Of a stretch of DNA of 64,000 nt, positions 32,281 through 41,129 are shown piece by piece. The notes under the pieces are model-generated. The model saw only the letters and a list, made by a program, of their open reading frames with translations. It did not search any database and was not told where the DNA came from. Position numbers and translations under genes: made by a program. Numbering within the stretch: position 1 is the first letter of the stretch; every line of letters starts with the position of its first letter. Origin of the DNA: Halodesulfovibrio marinisediminis DSM 17456 (GTDB lineage: Bacteria; Desulfobacterota; Desulfovibrionia; Desulfovibrionales; Desulfovibrionaceae); assembly GCF_900129975.1 (NCBI RefSeq), contig NZ_FSRG01000003.1, positions 732,997 through 796,996 of the forward strand, written 5' to 3'.

Positions 32281-34653
32281 TTATCCGGTTGGTTGCTCTT
32301 TTTTGGCAAGCACAGCGCGTGGCTTGCTGCCATCTGCCGGTCCAACTATGCCGTCTTGTTCCATTTGTTCTACAAAACGGGCTGCTTTGTTAAAGCCGAT
32401 TCTAAATCTGCGTTGAATAAGTGAGATAGATGCTTTGCCATTTTCGATAACAAATGCGACGCATTCAGCATAAAGAGGATCATCTGCGGTACCGTTGTTT
32501 CCACCGCCACCGTTCATTGATCCTGATACATTACCTGTTCCTTCCGTTGCCCATTCTACAAAATCCACCTTGTATGCTGGTGGCAGTTGTTTTTTCCAGT
32601 GGGAAACTACAGCCATTACATCATCATCACTTACAAAGGCACCATGCATTCGAGTGAGTCGACCGCCACCCGGTTTGAAAAGCATATCGCCTTTTCCAAG
32701 CAAGTGTTCTGCTCCGACCGTATCAAGAATGGTTCGAGAGTCATGCTTGCCTGTAACCTGAAATGAGATACGACATGGGAAGTTTGCTTTAATTAAACCA
32801 GTTACAACATCAACACTTGGGCGCTGTGTTGCAAGAATAAGATGAATACCTGCTGCTCGGGCAAGCTGAGCAAGTCGAACAATACTAGTTTCAACCTCTT
32901 TAGCTGCGGTCAGCATCAGGTCTGCAAGTTCATCGATTATTATTACCATGTATGGAATTGGTTGCAAGTCTATCAAGTTCTCAGGTTTATCGTCGCCCAT
33001 TTGCTTAAGTTTTGTGTTGTAACTTATGATGTTACGTACTCCCATGCGGGACATTGCTTCGTAACGTTTGTCCATTTCATGAACTGCCCAGTCCAAAGCA
33101 TTTTTTGCTTGCGACATATCAGTAACAACTGGATGAACCAAGTGTGGCAGATCTGCATAGACTGCAAGTTCAATTCGTTTTGGGTCAATAAGCAGTAATT
33201 GCAATGACTCCGGTGTCGTTTTGAATAGCAAACTCATTAACACAGAGTTGATGAAAACACTTTTACCCTGACCCGTTGCACCAGCGACAAGCAGGTGCGG
33301 CATTTTGGCTAAGTCAGAGGTGAAAGGAATGCCTGAGATATCCTTACCAATGGCCAGTGTGAGAGGATCTTTAGAGCTGACAAAAGTATCAGAAGCAAAG
33401 AGTTCTTTCAGAGAAACTAGTTCCCTGATCTCATTTGGAATTTCAATACCGACAGTGTCTTTTCCGGGGATTGGCGCCTGAATACGAACAGATACAGCAC
33501 TCAGTGCCATGGCAATGTCGTTAGATAAGTTTGCAATTTTACTTACCTTAACTCCAGGTGCCGGTTTTACTTCGAACATAGTGACAACTGGGCCCGGAGT
33601 GATGCGTTGCAGTTCGCCGTGAACATTGAAGTCCTCAAGGCATTCCATAACAAGACGGCCTTTTGTCTCCAAAACTTCACGGGGAGTTGTTTCTATTTCA
33701 TCGTCACTGTTGGTGAATAAATCAAGTTTAGGCAAAAATACTTTTTTGCTTTTTTTAGCGGTAGTTCGTTTGACCTCTGGAAAGTCCAGATCATTTTCAA
33801 AAGGATTACCCTCCCCGATCAGAGAAGCTTCTTCTCCAGAGGATTTCACTGGTTCATCAATAATTACTGAACTGAATTCAGCAGGGATAGCTTCCTGTGG
33901 GGCAGCAATTTCATCCCATATTTCTGGTTGATGAGATTCTTCTGGAATATCCAGTGCAGGTAATGCTGTATCTGGTTCTTCAGTTTTTTTGCTAAAGAGT
34001 GAGCGTCGTGCTTTTTTCTCTTTGCTTACTTGTGAAGATTTTTTTGCTTTAGGCTTTTTCTTTGTTGAAATTGTTTTTTTGAATAACGGCTTCTTGGCGT
34101 CACCAATGTGTTCTTTAAGCCATGCGAAGAGCCCGGACCATGTGCCACCCATAATAAGTTGGATGGAACACAGCGTTACAAAAATCCAAAGTAATGTGCT
34201 GCCGATTGGTCGTAAGTAATACCAGTTGACTCCGAAGAGCACGTCACCCAGTAGGCCGCCACCTTGGATTTCTCCAATGGTAAGCGGTACGGCGGAGCTG
34301 AATGAACAGATACTAATTCCAAATAAGGACAGACCGATCCAGCGCCACCACTCAATATTAATTTTAGCAAAAAAGCAGCGGATACCGGATGCAAGAAATC
34401 CGAGTGCTAAAAGATACGAGGCTAGACCGAACATATCTACAAGGAGTCCTGAAAGATATGCACCGAAGAGCCCTGCAGCGTTATGAATAGACTTAGGCGA
34501 ACTTACAATATGGTTGAGGCTTGGGTCAGCCTGACTAAACGTCATTAGGCTGATAGTAAGCAAGGTGCCCCAGAACGTGATGAATAAAGAAAAAAGTTCG
34601 CGAGTTATACGTTGCGTATTCGTAATACCATCCTCCAGTAGGAGTACTTCCAA
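32281..34653 (-). CDS. ftsK: DNA translocase FtsK/SpoIIIE
   Basis: Up to 790 residues. Four N-terminal membrane helices (about 20-170) are followed by an acidic, lysine-rich linker (~190-330). The RecA-like motor has Walker A VAGATGQGKSVFIN and Walker B MVIIIDELADLM. The C-terminal gamma winged-helix ends the protein (ISLIQRRFRIGFNKAARFVEQM) and recognises KOPS. It pumps DNA at the division septum and activates Xer recombination. The start is unclear: TTG 34653 follows a stop at once and has no Shine-Dalgarno, whereas ATT at 34626 has a perfect GGAGG five bases upstream. Confidence 0.93.
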   Translation of the reverse strand: MEVLLLEDGITNTQRITRELFSLFITFWGTLLTISLMTFSQADPSLNHIVSSPKSIHNAAGLFGAYLSGLLVDMFGLASYLLALGFLASGIRCFFAKINIEWWRWIGLSLFGISICSFSSAVPLTIGEIQGGGLLGDVLFGVNWYYLRPIGSTLLWIFVTLCSIQLIMGGTWSGLFAWLKEHIGDAKKPLFKKTISTKKKPKAKKSSQVSKEKKARRSLFSKKTEEPDTALPALDIPEESHQPEIWDEIAAPQEAIPAEFSSVIIDEPVKSSGEEASLIGEGNPFENDLDFPEVKRTTAKKSKKVFLPKLDLFTNSDDEIETTPREVLETKGRLVMECLEDFNVHGELQRITPGPVVTMFEVKPAPGVKVSKIANLSNDIAMALSAVSVRIQAPIPGKDTVGIEIPNEIRELVSLKELFASDTFVSSKDPLTLAIGKDISGIPFTSDLAKMPHLLVAGATGQGKSVFINSVLMSLLFKTTPESLQLLLIDPKRIELAVYADLPHLVHPVVTDMSQAKNALDWAVHEMDKRYEAMSRMGVRNIISYNTKLKQMGDDKPENLIDLQPIPYMVIIIDELADLMLTAAKEVETSIVRLAQLARAAGIHLILATQRPSVDVVTGLIKANFPCRISFQVTGKHDSRTILDTVGAEHLLGKGDMLFKPGGGRLTRMHGAFVSDDDVMAVVSHWKKQLPPAYKVDFVEWATEGTGNVSGSMNGGGGNNGTADDPLYAECVAFVIENGKASISLIQRRFRIGFNKAARFVEQMEQDGIVGPADGSKPRAVLAKKEQPTG

Positions 34654-34825
34654 TTAATAGCAGATCATAATGAAACCATATCAGATATAGATAGACGAGC
34701 TAACCTGCTAGTTTGTCTAGAATCTGATAACCTTGGTGTACTGTAGTCATATTACGGAATGCAATCAACAGCAGATTTTTTCAATGTATTGATATGAACA
34801 ACTTTTTTCACATGTAAAATAGCAT

Positions 34826-34860
34826 AAAAAAAACGCGCTTAAAATAAAGCGCGTTTTTTT
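34826..34860 (-). terminator. Terminator after efp
   Basis: AAACGCGCTT (34831-34840) / AAGCGCGTTT (34847-34856), with an A8 run on the left (T8 on -) and T7 on the right. It lies 23 nt beyond the efp stop on -. Confidence 0.9.
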
Positions 34861-34879
34861 ATACAGTTGGATGCGAAAC

Positions 34880-35443
34880 TTAGGAGTTTTCGCGACCAAG
34901 GTACTCACGGGTGCGAGTATCAATTTTGATTTTGTCACCAATGTTGATGAACAAAGGAACGTTTACTTCCAGACCGGTTTCGATGGTTGCTGGTTTAGTA
35001 ACGTTGGAAACGGTGTCGCCTTTTGCACCCGGCTCAGTGTGAGTTACTTCAAATACAAGAGCTGCAGGAAGTTCGAGTGTAAGCGGTTCACCATTGTAGA
35101 GCATTACTTTTACTTCCTGACCGTCTTTAAGGAAGTTTTCCGCACCATCAGATTTTTCGGTGCTCATGTAATGCTGTTCGTAGGAGCTAAGATCCATCAG
35201 AACCAAGTTGTCGCCTTCCATGTAGAGGTACTGCATTGCAGAATGCTCAATATCTGGACGGCCAACTTTTTCACCGGAACGGAAGGTGTTATCAACTACG
35301 CGACCAGTAAGAAGGTTACGAAGTTTGGTGCGAATCATCGCGCCGCCTTTACCCGGTTTGAAATGCTGGAATTCAACAATTTCGTATGGGGTGCCGTCCA
35401 AAAGAATTTTAAGACCACGTTTAAAATCAGTGGTTGAGAACAT
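34880..35443 (-). CDS. efp: Translation elongation factor P
   Basis: 187 residues from ATG 35443 with GGAGG five bases upstream; four residues of extra frame upstream are ignored. The three-domain OB/KOW fold is recognisable, with the loop [13 protein letters not shown] carrying the Lys modified in many species. The C-terminal part has [24 protein letters not shown] rescues ribosomes stalled at polyproline. The Lys-tipped loop implies an EpmA-type lysylation or an unmodified form; no modifying enzyme lies in the window. aroQ lies just upstream on the same strand. Confidence 0.96.
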   Translation of the reverse strand: MFSTTDFKRGLKILLDGTPYEIVEFQHFKPGKGGAMIRTKLRNLLTGRVVDNTFRSGEKVGRPDIEHSAMQYLYMEGDNLVLMDLSSYEQHYMSTEKSDGAENFLKDGQEVKVMLYNGEPLTLELPAALVFEVTHTEPGAKGDTVSNVTKPATIETGLEVNVPLFINIGDKIKIDTRTREYLGRENS

Positions 35444-35486
35444 ATGTTCCTCCAAGTAGTTCCGATAGATAAACGGAAAATTAAAT

Positions 35487-35942
35487 CTAATATTCTAGGT
35501 GCTGAAACAGAGCCTGCACGGCTAGTGCGTAACTCATCATGCCGAAACCTGCAATAACACCAATAGCATGTCGACCAATAAAACTTTTCTGCCTTAATGG
35601 TTCGGAGCGGGCAAGTACATTGCTTAAATGCACCTCGACCACCGGCAATTCAATCCAGGCTAGGCAATCTGCTAGTGCAAGGCTGGTGTGAGTATAGGCA
35701 CCGGCATTAAGTACAATGCCATCAATGCCCTCTTCTTTTGCTTGCTCAATACGATCAATCAGTTTGCCTTCTGAATTGTTTTGATAAAATTCAAGGGAAA
35801 CGCGCTTAGAGTTTTCACCAAGAACTTGTAGCAAAAGTTCAGGTAAAATATCCATGGTGTTAGTGCCATAAATTTCCGGCTGACGTTTTCCTAGTGCTCC
35901 TAAATTTGGACCATTAAGAATCAAAATGTTGTAACCGGCCAT
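35487..35942 (-). CDS. aroQ: 3-dehydroquinate dehydratase, type II
   Basis: 151 residues, the type II length. It has the signature [18 protein letters not shown] with the catalytic Tyr near residue 25, then [12 protein letters not shown], and [13 protein letters not shown] with the catalytic His. It dehydrates 3-dehydroquinate in the shikimate pathway. ATG 35942 follows GGGAG. The aroQ-efp order is a common neighbourhood. Gly replaces the usual second Asn in PNLN, a mild variation. Confidence 0.93.
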   Translation of the reverse strand: MAGYNILILNGPNLGALGKRQPEIYGTNTMDILPELLLQVLGENSKRVSLEFYQNNSEGKLIDRIEQAKEEGIDGIVLNAGAYTHTSLALADCLAWIELPVVEVHLSNVLARSEPLRQKSFIGRHAIGVIAGFGMMSYALAVQALFQHLEY

Positions 35943-36075
35943 GCGTACTCCCTTTGTCTTTACACATTGCTTTTATACCATTAGGAATGGTGGAAACAAA
36001 CGGGTAATATTTTCCGAAGCGCCGCTTGTTGTCAAGCTTGGCGTTGCCTTTATTCACTATTACCAAAGGCCTCTC

Positions 36076-36807
36076 ATGCAACCAAATCTTATTTTAGAAG
36101 ACACTATATATACGCTAGAACAACTTCAAGAAGTTGATGTGCCGCAAATTGCTCTCGCAGGACGCTCCAACGTTGGTAAGTCCTCTTTAATTAATGCCTT
36201 GGCAGGACGAAAGAATCTTGCACGTACCAGTTCTACTCCAGGTAAAACTCAATCTATTAACTTTTACCGTGTTGAACCGTGGCAGTATTATTTGGTAGAT
36301 CTTCCAGGTTATGGTTATGCAAAAGTTTCCAAGGCAGATCGTCAAAAGTGGGCAGAACTCATTAATAAATATTTGATTTCTACTCCCGGTCTTAAAGCAC
36401 TGGCCGTTTTGATTGATAGTCGCGTTCCACCACAGCAGATTGATATTGAGCTTACAAGTTACGCGCGTCAAATTGATCTGCCGCTTATTCCGATCCTTAC
36501 TAAAGGTGATAAGTGCAAGCAAAGTGAACGCGTGGCAAAACAAAATGAATGGGCAAAACTTCTTGGTGGAATTAAACCTATCATTTCTTCGGCTTCAACA
36601 GGATTAGGGGTTGATAAAATCTGGCACGCATTTTCAGAGCATGCAATGGATCCAGAAGAATTTGCCCGAATCGATGAAGAAGTAAAAAAAGCTAAGGCTG
36701 AAAAAAAAGCTCAGCGTGCAGCCCGTGCTGAAAAACGTGAAAATGCCAAGCCGAAAGCTAAGAGTAAAAAGGCTACTCCTTCTAAAAAGAAAAAGAAGAA
36801 AAAGTAG
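36076..36807 (+). CDS. engB: Ribosome-biogenesis GTPase EngB (YsxC/YihA)
   Basis: 243 residues from ATG 36076; an upstream in-frame ATG at 35941 has a non-conserved extension. G1 is [13 protein letters not shown], the switch region [15 protein letters not shown]3 [13 protein letters not shown]4 TKGDKC and G5 SSAST. It assists assembly of the 50S subunit. An unusual tail of ~45 residues, almost all Lys, Ala, Glu and Arg and ending in seven lysines, follows the GTPase domain. It may bind rRNA. It is divergent from aroQ. Confidence 0.93.
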   Translation: MQPNLILEDTIYTLEQLQEVDVPQIALAGRSNVGKSSLINALAGRKNLARTSSTPGKTQSINFYRVEPWQYYLVDLPGYGYAKVSKADRQKWAELINKYLISTPGLKALAVLIDSRVPPQQIDIELTSYARQIDLPLIPILTKGDKCKQSERVAKQNEWAKLLGGIKPIISSASTGLGVDKIWHAFSEHAMDPEEFARIDEEVKKAKAEKKAQRAARAEKRENAKPKAKSKKATPSKKKKKKK

Positions 36808-36870
36808 CACAACCTCAAGCTTTGCTTAGGTTTTGCTACGCAGCTTTGCTGCGGAATGCAAGACATATTC

Positions 36871-36904
36871 AAGTGAGTTCGTATACAACGGACTCACTTT
36901 TTTT
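36871..36904 (+). terminator. Terminator after engB
   Basis: 12-bp stem AAGTGAGTTCGT (36871-36882) / ACGGACTCACTT (36888-36899), one G-T pair, followed by T7. A smaller hairpin CGCAGC/GCTGCG (36839-36853) precedes it. Confidence 0.88.
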
Positions 36905-37276
36905 ATGACTTAATGTTCTCAGTGGTGTTGCTATAGGAAACAGCATTGCACCTTAATTTTTGACAAATGTTGATCTGTTATTCCACTGAGGTAATACAAA
37001 ACTTGTTTAATGGCTTAGTCCTAGCCTTCTGGCGAGAATGTTGTTGGTACAAAAATTTTCTCACTCGCTATGAAAAAAAAGTTTTGAATAATTTAATTGT
37101 GAGGCTTTAAAAAAAACAATTAGTATAAAACGTTGCGGTGATAGAGACGAGGCTTAGGGGGGTGTTTTTGGGTGTTTAGTCGTTTTTCAAGTTTTTTTTG
37201 AAGTTTTTTTCACTTTTTCTTTGCAATTTAGCGCGTTAATTAAGTGGAAATAGAATGAGTTTTGTATTTTTTTAAG
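36905..37276. other. ~370-bp gene-free stretch with a possible structured RNA
   Basis: No coding frame seen. CTCAGTGG (36918-36925) pairs perfectly with CCACTGAG (36983-36990), and within it GGTG/CACC and TGCT/AGCA can pair, giving a compact branched ~73-nt element. The rest is AT-rich with T runs near 37190-37220. No promoter was convincing. Confidence 0.4.
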
Positions 37277-37309
37277 AAAAAAAAGGGGCGTATGTATCAC
37301 ATACGCCCC
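37277..37309 (-). terminator. Terminator of the PEP synthase gene
   Basis: Perfect stem GGGGCGTATGT (37285-37295) / ACATACGCCCC (37299-37309); on - it is followed by T8 (A run 37277-37284). It lies 31 nt beyond the stop codon. Confidence 0.92.
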
Positions 37310-37340
37310 TTTCACTACACTTTAGTTACAACTCGTTACT

Positions 37341-40300
37341 CTACCACTTCTTTTTGCGCTGTGCTTCGAGAGCAACTGCCTGCTCTTCGAAGTTAGCAAA
37401 ACCAGCCTGATGGAGAGCGTCAAGAACAGTTTGTTTCCAGTCCCAACCTGCATAGATTACAGGCTTATGGAATTTAGCACGGAACTGTTCAAGCTCCTGA
37501 CGGTAGAATTTCTCTTTTGGAGTTTCGATGGATTCACGAAGCTGCTCATGCAGACGAGCAATTTCACCTTCGTACCAATCAAGAAGGTCTTTAGCGTTTT
37601 TGTACTTCTTAAGAATGTGTCCGTATCCATTTTCGTTCAACAGAACACGAATTTTTTCGAGGTACTTATCGCCGAGCCACTGGCCGAGCTGTTCGGTTTT
37701 AATGTTTTCCTGCTCTACTTCAGCCATGTCATGCTTGGTCTGGAAGTAAGTATCCGGCACAACGGATGCGGATACGATACCAGCGATAGCAACAAGACCG
37801 CGAAGGATGGTGCTGTTGGAAACACCCTGACCGCAGAAGCCAACTTTTTTACCGTATTTCTGACCAGTGAAGATGGTGCACAGAATTGCCCAGACTACTG
37901 CAGGATCTTCTTCATCGTAGATGTGAGAAAGACTTGCGTTGTCTCGGTCTGTAGCCAGAACCATCTGAGTCATATCGTTGGAGCCGATGGAGAAGCCATC
38001 GAATTCCTGAATGAACTGTTTTGCGAGAATAGCGTTACTTGGGATCTCAGACATGAGGATGATTTTGAGACCATCTTCACCACGCTTAAGTTTGTGTACC
38101 TGTTCGAGGTAGCGACGCATTGCTCTACCTTCTTCAAGAGTACGTACAAACGGAAGCATGATCTGCAGGTTGGTTCCACCGTATACGCCACGAGCAAGTT
38201 TGAATGCTTCGATTTCCCAATCGTGAAGGTTACGGGAAACACCACGGTAACCGAGCATTGGGTTGTCTTCGAAGTGTTCGAACAGTGAGCCACCAAGAAG
38301 GTTGCGGTACTCGTTGGATTTAAAGTCGGTGGTTCTGTAGATAATGTCTTTGCCGTAGAACGCCATTGCGAACAGCGCGAGTCCCTGTGCCAGTGTCTGA
38401 ACGTAATGTTCTTTACCGGAACGGTATCCACGGGATTTAATGATGGTGCGGATTTTTTCTGGAATATTGCGGATGTCGCGGATTTCTTTTTCCAGACCTG
38501 AAGTCAGCGCAACTTCAACACGTACCTGTTTTACTTTCTGGATTACATCCATAACGACAGGGTCGTTTGCAGCTTTTGCTGTGATCGCTTTTACAGATGC
38601 ATCAATTTCTGCTTTGCGACGAGTGGTTTCAGGATCGTTACCAGTGAGTTTCAGCAGTTCATCAGAGAAGCCCATCACTGCGGATACGTGGTCTTCAAGA
38701 TTTTCGGAAGTCTTGAGAATATCGAAACGACGGGTTGCGGTTTCCATGTAGGCATCAAGCTTGTGGTCAAGCTCGCGCATACGACGGTGTACAGCAAGAA
38801 CTTCGTCAGTACCGCGTGGCTGTTCATTCTCAGTGAGTTTTTCAATTTCTTCGGAAAGGCCTGTCAGATGACCAACGTATTCACGAAGGTTGAAATCAAC
38901 ACCAACAATACCAAGAGCAAGCTGCTGACGGAGTACTTTGGTAAGCTGACTTTCCAGTTCGTGAACCTTGTCTGCAACAACACGGTCGAGTTCACCGGAA
39001 TCGTATGCTTCAAGAGCTTTCGGGTGAATGGAAATGTTACCAAGCATGAATTCTGCACGGAGAAGACCTACTTCAAAATCGGTTACATTTCTCAGTCTGG
39101 AAAGGAAGAGAGACTGACCTACGTCGGCAAGGATGAGGCCAACTTTAGTTTTTGTCTCAGGAAGCTTCGCAATATCCATTTCGCCGCCAACCTCTTTAAG
39201 AGGAAGAAGGCCGCGGTATACTTTGCCGCGAGTACCATCAACAGTGATTTCTTCACCATCGAGGTTGCGAAGAACTTCAAGGCGCTGGATACCGATAATT
39301 GCAGGAATTCCAAGCTCACGGGAAGTAATAGCAGCGTGACTTGTGTCACCGCCAACGTCTGCAAGAATGGAAGAAGCGATACGCATGCCCGGAACCATGT
39401 CAGGGTCGGTACGCTCTGCTGCGAGGATGTCGCCTTTGATAATTTTGTTCAGTTCGAGCGCTGAACGGAGATATTTTACACGTCCCTGACCTGCGCCGCG
39501 GGATGCGCCGTTACCTTCCAAGATAACTTCTGCATTCGCTGCTGCTTTTTCATCCACCTCAAGACGGCGCATGAAAATAGTATCTGGATGAAGTTCGAAT
39601 TCTTCGTTCCAACGGGTTTCAGGACGAGCCTGCACAAACCAGAGTCTGTCAGCGTCATCAATACAGAACTCTGTATCCATGATCATTCCACCGTATGCAA
39701 TGGAGATGCCACGAACGCCTCGTGCAACTTCTTCTGCCTGTGCAAGTGAAAGTGACCAGCGGAATGCTTCAAGATCTGGAACGTCCACCATTTTGGTGCC
39801 GCCCTTCTCTTCGTAGACAATTTTTTTGTCTTTGCAGCCCATCTGACGAATAACAACTTCCTGTTTATCGTCACGCTGGAACACGTAGAATTTGTCTGGG
39901 GTAACCATACCGCCTACTACTGCCTCGCCGAGACCGTAGCTGGCATCAATGGAAACAAGGTCTTTTCTGTCTGTGCCGCGGCAACCTGTTGCAGTGTCTG
40001 CAGAAAATGCAGTACCGGAAATAACAGGGTTGATCATGCGCATGATACAAACAGAAAGGGAAGTGTTTTCAATGGCCCATTCTTCTTTTGCTTTGATTGC
40101 AATAGATTCGTCGCCGGTTGCTTCAGCACGTGCCATAGCATCGAGAATAGCTTCACGACGGTAGGTCATTGAACGAAGGTTGTAGGCAGATGCGCAGTCC
40201 CAATGGTAAGCTTCAACACATCTGTTATCACCAACGATGTTCAGGTATGTATCCTGAAGGCCTGCGAATGCTTTCTTGCGAGAGTCTTCGCCTGCAGCTG

Positions 40301-40922
40301 ATGAACGAACTGCTACTGGAACGTCTTCAAGGCCTGCTTCTTTGCAAATTGCGTTATACGCATCGCGTACGCAACCGGTTACACTCTCAGGTAACTCAAC
40401 AGAAAGGATACCAGCCTGAACGAGAACTGAACGTTTACGGAGCTGGTCAATGCCTTCCGGAGAAGTTGCAAAACCTTCAACAACGTTGTTTACAAATGTT
40501 CTTGTTTTAAGGGTAGTTTCAGTACCTTCTGCTTCTGCTTCTGCTTCTGCACGAATTTCTTTAGCGATATTTCGTACAAACTTCTGCAAGAATTCAGGAT
40601 CCTTGTTGATTTCAGGATCATTCCAGTCAATTCGGTTGTACTCTTTGTCAACTATGGAGCGAACAAGTGATGCGTTCACTTTTGTTTCATCCATAAGCTG
40701 GTGGAAGGCTATGGAAGAGATTGCACGAAATTGCGGGGCCCGAATACCGTCAACCTGACTAATAATAGCGGTGTTGTAGTTCTTACCACCAACGAGAAGT
40801 TCTGCTTCTTCGCCAATGGCTACAATGTCTGCGCCAGTGAGAACCATTTTGGTTTTGAGTTCTTGGATCTTAGTCGCTTGTGCTTTAACACTCTTGGAAT
40901 CGTCAGCCTTTTTCTTGGCCAT
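37341..40922 (-). CDS. ppsA: Large PEP synthase (pyruvate, water dikinase) family protein
   Basis: 1193 residues, about 400 longer than E. coli PpsA (792). The N-terminal ATP-grasp part has VAVRSSAAGEDSRKKAFAGLQDTYLN and SYGLGEAVVGGMVTPD. The swivelling domain carries the phospho-His in GGDTSHAAITSRELGIP (His ~529). The C-terminal TIM barrel has SNDMTQMVLATDRD and the catalytic Cys in VGFCGQGVSN (~1030). The extra length is mainly an N-terminal leader, a helical insert (~620-800) and a C-terminal tail. It makes PEP from pyruvate and ATP. It lies downstream of pyruvate carboxylase. The physiological direction is inferred. Confidence 0.88.
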   Translation of the reverse strand: MAKKKADDSKSVKAQATKIQELKTKMVLTGADIVAIGEEAELLVGGKNYNTAIISQVDGIRAPQFRAISSIAFHQLMDETKVNASLVRSIVDKEYNRIDWNDPEINKDPEFLQKFVRNIAKEIRAEAEAEAEGTETTLKTRTFVNNVVEGFATSPEGIDQLRKRSVLVQAGILSVELPESVTGCVRDAYNAICKEAGLEDVPVAVRSSAAGEDSRKKAFAGLQDTYLNIVGDNRCVEAYHWDCASAYNLRSMTYRREAILDAMARAEATGDESIAIKAKEEWAIENTSLSVCIMRMINPVISGTAFSADTATGCRGTDRKDLVSIDASYGLGEAVVGGMVTPDKFYVFQRDDKQEVVIRQMGCKDKKIVYEEKGGTKMVDVPDLEAFRWSLSLAQAEEVARGVRGISIAYGGMIMDTEFCIDDADRLWFVQARPETRWNEEFELHPDTIFMRRLEVDEKAAANAEVILEGNGASRGAGQGRVKYLRSALELNKIIKGDILAAERTDPDMVPGMRIASSILADVGGDTSHAAITSRELGIPAIIGIQRLEVLRNLDGEEITVDGTRGKVYRGLLPLKEVGGEMDIAKLPETKTKVGLILADVGQSLFLSRLRNVTDFEVGLLRAEFMLGNISIHPKALEAYDSGELDRVVADKVHELESQLTKVLRQQLALGIVGVDFNLREYVGHLTGLSEEIEKLTENEQPRGTDEVLAVHRRMRELDHKLDAYMETATRRFDILKTSENLEDHVSAVMGFSDELLKLTGNDPETTRRKAEIDASVKAITAKAANDPVVMDVIQKVKQVRVEVALTSGLEKEIRDIRNIPEKIRTIIKSRGYRSGKEHYVQTLAQGLALFAMAFYGKDIIYRTTDFKSNEYRNLLGGSLFEHFEDNPMLGYRGVSRNLHDWEIEAFKLARGVYGGTNLQIMLPFVRTLEEGRAMRRYLEQVHKLKRGEDGLKIILMSEIPSNAILAKQFIQEFDGFSIGSNDMTQMVLATDRDNASLSHIYDEEDPAVVWAILCTIFTGQKYGKKVGFCGQGVSNSTILRGLVAIAGIVSASVVPDTYFQTKHDMAEVEQENIKTEQLGQWLGDKYLEKIRVLLNENGYGHILKKYKNAKDLLDWYEGEIARLHEQLRESIETPKEKFYRQELEQFRAKFHKPVIYAGWDWKQTVLDALHQAGFANFEEQAVALEAQRKKKW

Positions 40923-41063
40923 CAGTCTTTCCTCCTGGAAGGACTTATCACTTTAAAAAACCGGAAACTATAACTTGCAGAGTAAAACTCTACGCCCATC
41001 GTTAGAATTAGATTTTAGTAAACAACTTTTTTTATAGGCCTTACCTACACGGGGGTTATTTAA

Positions 41064-41089
41064 TGGAGAGTCCCTCGCGGGACTCTCCA
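41064..41089 (-). repeat. Hairpin between pyruvate carboxylase and PEP synthase genes
   Basis: Perfect 11-bp stem TGGAGAGTCCC (41064-41074) / GGGACTCTCCA (41079-41089). On - the following bases are TTAAATAACC, not a clean T run, so termination may be partial. A second hairpin CTCATGC/GCATGAG lies at 41106-41123. Confidence 0.55.
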
Positions 41090-41129
41090 CACTCTCTAAT
41101 CCTTACTCATGCCTAAGCATGAGACCCAT

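Noticed and set aside
38688-39464. 258-codon frame on + opposite the PEP synthase gene
   Set aside because: It is the mirror of a strong coding gene, has no ribosome site or recognisable protein pattern.
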